Source of the DNA: Leptasterias polaris
Lineage: Eukaryota; Echinodermata; Asteroidea; Forcipulatida; Asteriidae
Direction: 5' to 3'
NCBI GenBank assembly: GCA_037783415.1
Contig: JAZGTN010000162.1
Span: forward strand, 1,674,001 to 1,738,000
DNA length: 64,000 nt
Shown: positions 12,055-22,393 of the stretch, one piece after another
Position numbering within the stretch: position 1 is the stretch's first letter
Layout: each line of letters begins with the position of its first letter
Position numbers and translations under genes: made by a program
Notes under the pieces: model-generated
Databases searched by the model: none
The model's input: only the letters and a program-made list of their open reading frames with translations
Told to the model about the DNA's origin: nothing

Positions 12055-12486
12055 GAGCTACGCGACGGGCGACGCGACGGACGACGCGACGGGCGACGCG
12101 ACGGACGACGCGACGGGCGACGCGACGGCACGACGCGACGGACGACGGGCGACGCGACGGCACGACGCGACGGACGACGGCACGACGCGACGGACGACGG
12201 ACGACGCGACGGGCGACGCGACGGACGACGCGACGGGCGACGCGACGGACGACGCGACGGGCGACGCGACGGGCGACGCGACGGCACGACGCGACGGACG
12301 ACGGCACGACGCGACGGACGACGGATGTCCAAGTCACCATGGAAATCAATTGAAAAACAGGCGACGCGACGGGCGACGGCACGACGCGACGGGCGACGGC
12401 ACGACGCGACGGGCGACGCGACGGACGACGGAACAGGCGACGCGACGGCACGACGCGACGCACATCTGTCGCCTTTAGAACACCAT
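12055..12486 (-). repeat. Terminal tandem-repeat block B (inner left)
   Basis: CGACGGGCGACG-type 12-13 base units, the inverse of block A, with the same conserved spacer at about 12326-12362. It ends with GTCGCCTTTAGAACACCAT at 12468-12486, the exact inverse of the element terminus. The long open frames across it in several phases exist only because the units contain no stop codons. Confidence 0.8.
12475..12486. other. Spacer at the centre of symmetry
   Basis: TTAGAACACCAT is the only unpaired sequence at the dyad; AGGCGACAGATGTG at 12487 pairs with CACATCTGTCGCCT ending at 12474. The left arm therefore keeps a complete terminus while the right arm has lost the first dozen bases of its own. 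Confidence 0.75.
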
Positions 12487-12905
12487 AGGCGACAGATGTG
12501 CGTCGCGTCGTGCCGTCGCGTCGCCTGTTCCGTCGTCCGTCGCGTCGCCCGTCGCGTCGTGCCGTCGCCCGTCGCGTCGTGCCGTCGCCCGTCGCGTCGC
12601 CTGTTTTTCAATTGATTTCCATGGTGACTTGGACATCCGTCGTCCGTCGCGTCGTGCCGTCGTCCGTCGCGTCGTGCCGTCGCGTCGCCCGTCGCGTCGC
12701 CCGTCGCGTCGCCCGTCGCGTCGCCCGTCGCGTCGTCCGTCGCGTCGCCCGTCGCGTCGTCCGTCGCGTCGTCCGTCGCGTCGTCCGTCGTCCGTCGCGT
12801 CGTCCGTCGTCCGTCGCGTCGTGCCGTCGCGTCGCCCGTCGCGTCGTCCGTCGCGTCGCCCGTCGCGTCGTCCGTCGCGTCGCCCGTCGCGTAGCTCGTC
12901 CTTTT
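12487..12905 (+). repeat. Terminal tandem-repeat block C (inner right)
   Basis: Inverse of block B. It starts AGGCGACAGATGTGCGTCG without the ATGGTGTTCTAA cap. The conserved spacer lies at about 12600-12637, then more CGTCGCGTCGCC/CGTCGCGTCGTC units. The unit number and order differ from block B, as expected for an unstable minisatellite. Confidence 0.8.
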
Positions 12906-14667
12906 GTGCCTCCTGGTGGCGCTGCAAGAGACTGTACATCATGGTACAGTTAAAAAACTAATGACTTTTTCAGTGGCACTCTTGTCCATGTACTTGTGAA
13001 ATGATGACAGACGTATGATGCTGTTGTTGTGTGGTTGAAGTGTCATTGATGAATCGAAAATAACCCCCATGTTCCGAGCTTCCTAGGGAGCTATCAGAGC
13101 AAGTTACCGATGGAAATGTATGGCACATTATTAATGTTATACACCGTTTTCAAGTTTTCTCAAAGTGATTTGTTTCTTGTAATGTGTCACTTCGTGTAAC
13201 GTTACTCTCTATTGTGTGATCCATAACTCTGTCACTTCTAAAAATCTCACACATGTTAACAATTCAAAGATGAAACCGTCAATTTGGAAAAGCCGTTCAG
13301 GCCAAATGAAAGGTATCAGTTAATAAACCTGCTAAATATTGACATGACTAGTGACAGATAAATCATACTCGACCATTGTGTCATTCCGTAATTTATTGCC
13401 CAATCAGTATTGAAATGAACATTTACAAATTTATCATCAAGTTAGAAACACCAAGGACTCATGACCATGTATTTTGTTTTAATGTTAGAAACACCAAGGA
13501 CTCATGACCATGTATTTTTTTTTATGATTTGGTGTTAAACAAAGAATTTTTTTCTTTGCCTCCTTTTTGCATAATTGTTGCTACTTATGAACTTTCAGGC
13601 TTGCGAAAGGCGATATATTAATCCGTTGTCATTACAAATATTATTGATACTACATATTTTAAGATAAACGGGCCAATTACCACTTTAATCACTACTACAT
13701 GTACTCTGGTAAATTAACTCTTCTGTCATATTATGGCATATATTATTATTTACTGTGAAAAAGGCATGCACACATAACTTCTGTTTAAAAAAACAAACAA
13801 AAAAAACAATGGGAAATGACCGAAAGTAACAAACTTACTATTTCCAGCCAGTAATTCTATTTGAATATTCGCCATGAAAATTTACTTTATTAATGAACAC
13901 TAGTTAATTTTATCACCTTTTTCTTCCGAAACATTTCTCATCGTTAGAGAAGTTTACCCCCTTCCCACTCAAAGTTTAAAAAGGGAAGGATGTAACAATA
14001 ATTATCTGTTTGGTTTAAATTTGGTGTGAGAGTTTGTTGATGTAATTTTACTTCTTGTGTTTACTGCTAGAGGAAGTTTCTCCCTTTTGATGGCTTATTA
14101 TGTAACAGGTCCAGAAAAACCGTGTTCATAGAGAAAGGACCACGGAGAGACAAGTATGTTCCCTTCCACTGTTTATTCCAACTTAATCTCTTGTAGCACC
14201 CAAGTTCATTTCAAGGAATCGTCTGTAATAAACAACCCTCTTGTTTAATCCTTAATCCTCAAGTAGTGGTAATTAAGTCACCCATTAAATGTATTATAGT
14301 TTACAGATAGCAGCCTGTGTGTTCTCCCACCATCACTTCTTTGATTTTATGTACTGGTGGTTCTTCATGTTTTTAAGTTTTGCCTGTTTCAAGTCATTAC
14401 TGCTATGGACTCGATTTTAGAGCCATTTTGATTTTAATTTGTAACCTTCCTTGGCACATGTGTTTTGTTGTTTTTAGTAGTTTTTATAAATCCTGTTAGT
14501 TCAGTAGTGTTACTGTTGGTCTTGGTTTAGAATTCACTTGATTTATTGCTTTATGGTTTTGCTTTTTGTCATCGAGCTTCATAATCAATAAAGTAATTTT
14601 TCATCGCTTTATAATCAATAAAGTAATTTTGTGCAAGCCCACCAACCATGTGGATAATAATTAGGTA
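12906..14667. other. Unique non-coding core of the element, right arm
   Basis: Inverted copy of 10279-12054 with scattered substitutions and small indels (for example in the T and A runs at about 13515 and 13795). No coding region is visible. Confidence 0.6.
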
Positions 14668-15753
14668 AATTTGATCTCAAGAACTGGAGACCGATTAGCC
14701 TTTTAAATGTAGATTACAAACTGTTGGCCAAAGTTCTCACAAATAGGTTAAAAAGGGCCATGCCTTTCATAATAGGTGACGAACAGACATGTGGTGTACC
14801 GGGGAGAAAAAATCACGACAACCTCACACTTTTGCGTGATAGCATAGATTATAATTGGAACAATAAGGAAGCAGCTATTTTAAGCATCGATCAGGAGAAG
14901 GTTTTCGGTAGAATTAATTGGAATTATATGTTTACCATGCTTGAGAAAATGGGGATTCCCCCCAAATTCATTCAATGGATCAAGCTTTTATATAGTAATC
15001 CTGAGAGTTGCGTCATTGTAAATAACTTCATTGGCAGACCTTTCCAAATAAGTAGAGGTATCAGACAAGGGTGTCCCCTGTCTCCATTGTTATATGCAGT
15101 CTGTGCAGAAGGTTTAGGAACTCTAATTAGAATCAATAATGGTTGCATGGTATTCAGTGTCCAGGTGGAGCCATGGTGGAACTGAATGTGTTAAATTTAT
15201 CCAGCATGCCGATGATGCCACGGTTTTTATTTCTAAAGAGAGTGTGTAAAGAAAATAGAAAACATTATTTTTAGTTTTTACTGGTCAGGTAAACCGGACA
15301 AAATCAAGCGTGCCACTATCACCGGACCTCGATACATGGTCTTTTGGACGTCAGGGTCAGGTTACGCAGTCTAAAACTGATGTGGTTGAGTATTATATCA
15401 AAAGTAATGGTAAATGGAAATCCTTCTTTAACTATTGGATCGAGAAACCCGGCGAAAGCCATAATCTTGGTTGGTATGTGTTTGGTAAAACCAAGAAAAA
15501 GTCACTGCAGACCACTCCCTTTTATATGGACCTTTTTGCAGCCTACGAAAAATCAGGGGGTGTTTTCAGACCAGAATTCACCTCAGTTTTGGAAGTAATG
15601 AATATCCCTCTCTGGCATAATTCAGTGGTTGCGATTAATAAGGATAACGATTTAGCGAGTCCTGTTTTAACAAAGAATAACATCATCAAATTTCAACATG
15701 TTGTTAAAAATAACAGACTAATTACCTTTAAGGAATTGGCTAGGATCAAGTGT
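14668..15753 (+). mobile_element. L1/Tx1-like LINE, 5' part (right arm)
   Basis: Plus-strand counterpart of 9196-10278. The frame at 14724-15185 reads from [15 protein letters not shown] through RQGCPLSPLLYAVCAE. The DRINW of the left arm is GRINW here, so an aspartate of the reverse transcriptase core region is replaced. A frameshift follows at about 15145. The continuing frame (15310-15774) ends at the L2-like insertion. AAGTGT at 15748-15753 is the left copy of that insertion's target duplication. Confidence 0.7.
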
Positions 15754-15854
15754 GATCAGGTGATTTCAACATAAATTTATTAATTCCAACCAATCCTAGC
15801 TCCCAGTCCTTTATCGACTTATTTACATCTCACTCTTTCCTCCCCCAAATCCAT

Positions 15855-18177
15855 ATGCCCACACGTATTACTGATACTTCTGCTACACTTATCGATAATT
15901 TTTTATCAAATATTCTTCCTTCCTCAAAATCTGGTATTTTAATCTCTGATATCTCAGATCATCCGCCAATTTTTATGTTCGTTCAGTCTCCAAACTCAAG
16001 TTCTTCTCATAATCACAATTTACCTTTTTCTCGAAATGTGTCTAATGTGAACCTTGAACAGTTTATTGACGACTTACACTCTTTTGACTGGACCAATGTC
16101 CTTAGTTGTAATAATCCTGATACTGCTTATAATACTTTTCTGGATAATTCTATTTTTCTGTACGATCAAAATACACATTTAGTTAGACAAAACAACAATA
16201 CCAAATCTAATCATATTTCAACTACCCCTTGGATTACACATTCCCTCCTCAAATCTATTAAGAAAAAGAATAAATTGTATCGTCAGTACTTGTCCAACCC
16301 TACAACCTCACATAAATGCAAGTATATCAAGTATAAAAACACCTTGACTAGCCTTCTACGTCTTTGTAAAAAAAAGTACTATTCCCTTCAGTTTGAAAAA
16401 GAAAGAAATAACATCCGTAATACCTGGAAGGTTATAAATTCTGTTTTGAATAAAAATACCCATTCTCATGGTATTAACAGCATCATTGTTAATGGGAATT
16501 TAATTGACAACCCAAATCAAATCGCCAATCATTTTAATCAATACTTTATCAATATTGGTCCCAACCTTGCTAAAAACATCCAACCTACTCATTCACCCCT
16601 TAGTTTTGCTGATTATATGCCCAACCCTAATTTTAATTCCTTCTTTTTTACTCCAGTATTTGAACATGAAATTTTGGACATTGTAAAAAATTTACAAAAT
16701 AAAAAAAGTTCTGGTCATGACCTGATCAATATTTCCATTATCAATAAGTCAATTTTTGCCATAAGTAAACCACTTGTTCATATTGTCAATACTTCTTTTA
16801 CGACTGGCATTGTTCCATCAGAAATAAAAATTGCTAAAGTCCCACCAGTTTTCAAAAAGGGTGATCGTAACAATATATCCAATTATAGGCCCATCTCTAT
16901 TCTTTCATGTTTTTCAAAGATCTTTGAAAAATGTGTCTATGCCCGTACCATTAATTTTCTGAATAAGTTTGAAATTTTAACAAATCAACAGTTTGGTTTC
17001 CGTAGCAAACATTCAACCATTCATGCACTCCTTGATTTTATTGATAAAGTTACTAATGCTATCGATGACTCCAATCATACTTGGGGGTGTTCCTTGATCT
17101 TTCAAAGGCTTTTGATACAATAGACCCTCAAATACTATTGCATTAACTTCCCAACTATGGTATCCGTGGAATTCCCCTAGAATGGTTTAAGAGTTATCTT
17201 TCAGACAGGCCACAATATGTTTCCGTCAATGGCATTAAATCTGAGTCTGATGTCCTTACTATGGAGTACCTCAAGGATCAATCCTCGGGCCTTTGTTATT
17301 CACCATATACATTAATGATTTCACAAATTCTTCTAGTGTGCTTTCATTTATATTATTTGCGGATGACTCTAATTTATTCTTTACCTTGACTATCTTGTAA
17401 ACACTGTTAACAATGAGCTCAAACTAGTTGCCACCTGGTTTACGGTCAATAAACTATCCCTAAATATCACTAAAACTAACTGCATGTTGTTCAGTAATTC
17501 AGTCAGAGACCTTCCAAGTCCTATAAAGATTAATGACATTGAAATCACTGGAAACTGATTGTTGCAAGTTTCTAGGACTTTTTGTTGACCGTAGACTATC
17601 ATGGAATAGTCATGTTGATTACAGTGTAAAATTATTGCTAGAAATATTGGTGTGATCAATAGGATCAAGCATTTTATGCCTGAACTGGTTTTACAATCTC
17701 TTTATAATAAATACATTGATCGGTTCAATATCTTAACTACGGGATACTTGCATGGGGATCAGGTTCTGCTACCAATCCTAATAGACTTCTTCTCTTACAG
17801 AAGCGAGCTCTTCGTATCATTAATTTTGCTGAATTTAACGCACATACAGATCCCCTTTTCCATAAATATGCAATTTTAAAGTGAATGATATTTATTGTCT
17901 TCAGCTTGGGTCCCTCATGTATCAACTCACTTGTAAAAATTTACCTTCTGCTATTCAATCAATTTTTTCTTTAAACTCAGATGTACATTCCCATTTCACC
18001 CGCCAAGCTTCTAATTATCACATTTCTTACACTCGTACTTCCCTCGCTCTTAAAACTATTAAACATGAGGGACCTATGCTTTGGAACATGCTTAATGAAA
18101 AACTTAAAGCCTCCAAAAGCTTGTTTACTTTTAAACGTGTCTTTAAAGCTGATCATATACTGAAATCTTATTGTTGA
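15855..18177 (+). pseudogene. Reverse transcriptase, CR1/L2-like, decayed copy
   Basis: Nearly identical in protein sequence to the left-arm frame up to about 17080. There a one-base deletion (CTTTGGGGG reduced to CTTGGGGG) breaks the frame just before the LDLSKAFD motif. Further lesions are a lost base near 17260 and an 11-base loss near 17380, after the FADD-coding region. The C-terminal part resumes at 17881-18177. The frame-broken copy lacks one codon seen in the left arm (DTAAYN becomes DTAYN). Confidence 0.7.
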
Positions 18178-18598
18178 TGAGTTTTTTACAGATGCACATT
18201 GTATTTTGAACCATACCCCAGTGCAGACTCGGGTGGTCACCTACATGGGATCCATGGTGTAGTACTATCATCCATAGCCACACTATGTTAAATCCATCGA
18301 GGGATACGCTGTCAGTGCTTTTGCATCACTCATGATTTCGTTCGATACTATATTGCTGACCGGCAAGATTGTTGTGTTTGATTGTTGTGTTAGTCCTAGT
18401 CCATTGTTTGTGCTCGTTATTTGATTGTATTATAGTGTTTGCTGATTTTTCTTTGTAACATGCATGTGCATTGCTATTATATTTGTTTATTGGTGGCTCG
18501 ACTCGACCACGGACCTCCACGGTTCACTTAACATTATTTTTTAATCTCAATGCATATGCATGTCACTATAGGGACCATTGCCTACAAGCTTTGCTTTT

Positions 18599-18603
18599 TA
18601 AAT
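18599..18603. repeat. Target-site duplication of the third LINE, left
   Basis: TAAAT here and at 20040-20044 flanks the insertion. The empty site is preserved in the left arm at about 6339-6343, reading ATTTA on the plus strand. Confidence 0.8.
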
Positions 18604-20039
18604 TATTATTATTATTATTATACGTTTTATTTAATCACGGTAGGACCCATTCAACCCAAGGGTTGGTTTTCAAGGGGCCGTGAGTATACAACTAAACATT
18701 AACACGTTAAAACACATCAATAAATTGTATAAACACATCAATATTTGTATTAAATAGAATGCGAAACATGAAATAATTATAAAATTTGTAAAAAGTAAAA
18801 AGGACATTCAACTATACACTCTGGTATTTTAAATAGAAAATTAAAAGGTAATTATTTAGACATAATAAAATAATAGGAAAACATATTACATAACAAAATA
18901 CAAAAAAATATAAAATTACATTCTAGGGGTAGTGATTTTGCTTTTGAAATGCTTAATGGTTTTTGCAGTTTGTGTTTCGATGGGCAGAGAGTTCCATGTT
19001 AGAGCACCCCTGTAAGTGAAGGTTCGTTTGTAAGATTCTGTTTTTGGTTGAGGTACTGATAATGACAGGTGACTTCGCCTCAGATTATAGCCCGTGTTTT
19101 TATACGAGTATTTGCCACTCAGGTATGGTGGCACACGGTCATTTAGAATTTTGTACATCATAACTGCATCGTGGATGCGTCTCTTCTCACTCAGAGTAAT
19201 CCAGCTAAGCTCATTTAAATTGACACTACTTGGCACACTCCAGTGAGCATTCAAAACAGTACGTGCACATCTGTTTTGGAGTTTTTGGAGTTTAGTTTTT
19301 AGCGTCATGCCACAATTTCCCCATACCACATCACAGTAATCGAAGTGAGGGGAAACAATGGCATTGTGCAAAAGTTTGGTGGTCTTAGTTGGAATAACGT
19401 TTCTAGCTTTTTTTATCACATGCAGGCCTGTTAGTACTTTTTTCCGTACATGTTCGATGTGATTATTCCAAGACAGGTTTTCATCAACAATTACTCCAAG
19501 ATGTTTACATGAACGCACACGTTTAAGTGGAATCCCATTTATGGTTACATTCATTTCAATGTTGGTGATGCTTCTTAGTCTCGACCGTGTACCCAGCACA
19601 ATAAATTCTGTTTTCTCAACATTTAGACTCAGTCTATTTGTGTCGAGCCATTTTCTGACCTGAACCATGTCATCATTGATTTTAGAGACAAGGTCTGTCT
19701 CGTTTTTGCTGGCATAGTACAAGGCCGTATCATCAGCATACATGCTCACTTTACAGTGAGATACATGTGAAGGCAGGTCATTTATATAAATGATAAATAA
19801 CAGTGGACCAATAATGGATCCTTGTGGGATTCCACATTTAACTGGGAGGGGGCTAGAGTTATTCCCGCCTACAGCAGTGAAATGGGAGCGACCTTTAAGG
19901 TAACTGGTAAACCATTTAATTCCTATTTCATTAACTCCATAACACTTTAGTTTTTTAATTAAGATATCAAGGTCGACCGTATCAAATGCTTTTTTCAGAT
20001 CAAGCATGACCACTCCAACTAAATCACCATTATCAAAAC
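18604..20039 (-). mobile_element. Third LINE, 5'-truncated, only in the right arm
   Basis: A 1,436 bp insertion on the minus strand with a (TAA)n tail at its 3' end (18604-18621) and perfect TAAAT target duplications. The left arm at about 6338 has the intact empty site. It was added after the two arms existed, or the left arm lost it precisely, which is less likely. Confidence 0.85.
18916..20039 (-). pseudogene. Reverse transcriptase C-terminal half, CR1/L2-like
   Basis: An unbroken frame from the truncation point to the natural stop: GVVMLDLKKAFDTVDLDIL, CGIPQGSIIGPLLFIIYIND, the catalytic YADD, a thumb region and the C-terminal region (FDYCDVVWGNCG, YNLRRSHLSL, ALTWNSLPIETQ). The open frame continues by chance to 20118 into the flanking older LINE; those roughly 26 residues are not part of this protein. 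The N-terminal endonuclease is missing, so it is dead on arrival, yet the remaining frame is intact, which points to recent insertion. Confidence 0.8.
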
Positions 20040-20238
20040 TAAATGGATCCCTCTGCAGTGTCACATAATGCTTTTTTTGTTTACATGTAATATTCTTCAA
20101 ACCTATGCTGTAAAACATTTACTTTGCATTATGTAATGATTACTTTTGATGTATTTATTATTGCCTTTTGCTTTTTTGATACTGTGGAAATAAACGAACC
20201 TTGAACCTTGAACCTTGAACCTTGAACCTTGAACCTTG

Positions 20239-21310
20239 AAGTGTAAAATTAATCGTATATCACTGCTGAACGCATAGCTAAACGTCTTCGAACAAAACAT
20301 CAATCCTGTCCTCTTCAAAGAAAAACGTTGTGGGCTAATAACCATCCAAGCAGGTGGCTCAGTTCCAAATTGACCATGGGGATCAGGGTTTGGTACCTTT
20401 TTCTAAAATTACCACGAAATTAATGTACAAATCATTGAAGGTCAAATAATTTGTTTTTCCAAAAGCACAGGAAAAGTGGGCCTCGATTTTAGGCCTCACT
20501 GATAAGTTCGACTGGGCTATTATGGACGCCAAAGACAAGGACACCTTTTAAGACTTTATCACAGCTGAGGATTCTGCCAACCCGAGATAAACTTAAACGC
20601 ATGAAAATCATAGATACAGTCGACTGTCCTTTCTGTAAATCCGACACTGAAACTGTCGAACATTGTTTCTATACTGTAATGAGGTGGTTGAACCCTGGTT
20701 ATACGTCGAATTTTTAATTAGGAAACAAACTGGCTGCCGTTTCTTTTGTCTCAGGTGAGGGATTGTATAAGAATTTTATGTATGAATTTGTCATTTGTAT
20801 CTATGATAATTGTTGGCATGATGATCAATGTTATTTGGAGAATCCGGTGTGATCTGGTCTTCAATGAGGACAACGTTATCACAAACACAAACATTATCAA
20901 GACCTACAATTCAAAGAAACTCTCAGATCATTTCTACTAAGGGAGAGGAATAGGCTCCAAACAAGTAATTTTAACAAATTGTACAAATTCCTGTGTACTT
21001 TCAATGAAGACGAGAGTCCAAAGTTTATGTTCTGATCAAAATCGAATTTTGTCACCTCTCAGTTACTGTCCTTTGTGTAGGCCTTAATTTTAATCTTTTT
21101 ACTTGTACTAGGTTGCTTTTTCATGTTTTGATCTTGCCTTTGTTTGTATCAACTTTGTTCATTGTCCTTTAGTTTCTAGTAACCTATATGTACTTGTGTA
21201 CTGATCTATCAGTACTTGCTTTAATGTTCCATAGGAGATGTATATACTTGAGTTGAATAAACGGAGTCTATAAGAGCTCCACTCAAAAGAAAAAATAAAA
21301 ATAAATAATA
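20239..21310 (+). mobile_element. L1/Tx1-like LINE, 3' part (right arm)
   Basis: Counterpart of 5059-6165. The zf-RVT region around 20590-20720 is split by small indels (20655 and 20755), so no long frame survives, whereas the left arm keeps 176 codons. The frame ARIKC-KINRI continues in phase from 15753 across the inserted LINE. An AAT-rich tail ends at about 21310, and the target duplication copy is at 21311-21325. Confidence 0.65.
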
Positions 21311-21600
21311 ATAATAATTTAGGTAGTATTTTTCCTACGATGCTGCTGTTGACATTGCTTTATTTTACAGGCTAGTAGGCATGGTAGGGAGGCCGAGGTA
21401 GTAAAAACTAATACTTGACATGTTTTTACAATTAAAAGGATATTGTTGAGATGACACGGCAAGCAGGGATTGATCAAACTATACACATCTGCCATCTAGA
21501 ATCTCGACGACCTCATCAGACTCACTTCGACGGAAATAATCAAAGAGCGCCACCAATTGACAGAAAAGTGAAGAACGTTTTGGCGAAAATAAGGTCCAAA

Positions 21601-21992
21601 TCAATTTAAAAACAGGCGACGGACGACGGCACGACGCGACGGACGACGGGCGACGCGACGGCACGACGCGACGGACGACGCGACGGCACGACGCGACGGA
21701 CGACGGCACGACGCGACGGACGACGGACGACGCGACGGGCGACGCGACGGACGACGCGACGGGCGACGCGACGGACGACGCGACGGACGACGCGACGGAC
21801 GACGCGACGGCACGACGCGACGGACGACGGATGTCCAAGTCACCATGCAAATCAATTGAAAAACAGGCGACGCGACGGGCGACGGCACGACGCGACGGGC
21901 GACGGCACGACGCGACGGACGACGCGACGGACGACGGAATAGGCGACGCGACGGCACGACGCGACGCATATCTGTCGTCTTTAGAACACCAT
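21601..21992 (-). repeat. Terminal tandem-repeat block D (outer right)
   Basis: Inverse of block A, with the conserved spacer at about 21830-21866 and the terminus CTGTCGTCTTTAGAACACCAT ending at 21992. It carries the A-type variants (CATATCTGTCGTC) rather than the B/C type (CACATCTGTCGCC), so outer blocks match outer and inner match inner. Unlike the left end it has a single terminal copy. Confidence 0.8.
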
Positions 21993-21993
21993 A

Positions 21994-22000
21994 TCCCAGT
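21994..22000. repeat. Putative target-site duplication, right
   Basis: TCCCAGT, matching 4323-4329. One A (21993) separates it from the element terminus. Confidence 0.6.
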
Positions 22001-22393
22001 CATTGAAATGAGACACACGTCATGGAACAGTCTACTAATCTACATACAATAATTATTCGACCGCAGGATAATTTTAAACTCTGCAATTTACCGCTACAAT
22101 ATATATAGGAATTTATTGTAAAGTTTGAGAGATAATTGACAATTTTATTTGGTTATTATCTTCTCATAATATAATAGCGTTTTATTCGGATACGAATATG
22201 CGACAAAAAGAAGAAACAGGACTGCCGTGCCATTCACAGTGTAGTTGGTTTGAATCATATAAATGCACCCAAAACAGTGAACAAGTGTCCACCTTTCAAC
22301 TTGTTGGGGTCTACAAATCCTTGATATTAGAGAAGGAAAGTAATTGTTTTCAATAGTCCATGTTAGTATTGCGTTGATGGGGTTGAAATGTCC
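22001..22393. other. Non-coding gap
   Basis: AT-rich sequence between the palindrome and the next LINE derivative. No gene or repeat recognised. Confidence 0.4.

Larger units (their letters stand above)
15754..20238 (+). mobile_element. CR1/L2-like LINE (right arm), itself interrupted
   Basis: Plus-strand counterpart of 6166-9195, flanked by AAGTGT at 15748-15753 and 20239-20244. It is longer because a third LINE sits at 18604-20039. The 3' tail holds six CCTTGAA-type units (20197-20238) against three in the left arm. Confidence 0.75.
4330..21992. mobile_element. Giant palindromic foldback element (17.7 kb)
   Basis: The two halves are inverted copies about a centre near 12480. Each half starts and ends with a terminal block beginning ATGGTGTTCTAAAGRCGACA followed by CG-rich tandem repeats. 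Order in each arm from outside in: terminal block, about 0.3 kb of unique sequence, L1-like LINE split by a CR1/L2-like LINE, about 1.8 kb of unique non-coding sequence, terminal block. The arms are nearly identical apart from a LINE in the right arm and small indels. A short direct repeat flanks the whole, which suggests insertion as one unit. No transposase was recognised. It resembles foldback elements such as TU of sea urchins and FB of flies in having long inverted repeats built from tandem repeats. Confidence 0.75.

Noticed and set aside
4330..21992. Palindrome as a long-read chimera or assembly foldback
   Set aside because: A LINE with its own target duplication is present in one arm only, the VNTR blocks differ in unit order, and the arms carry separate indels. 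A read artefact would give identical arms. Spanning reads are still needed for final proof.
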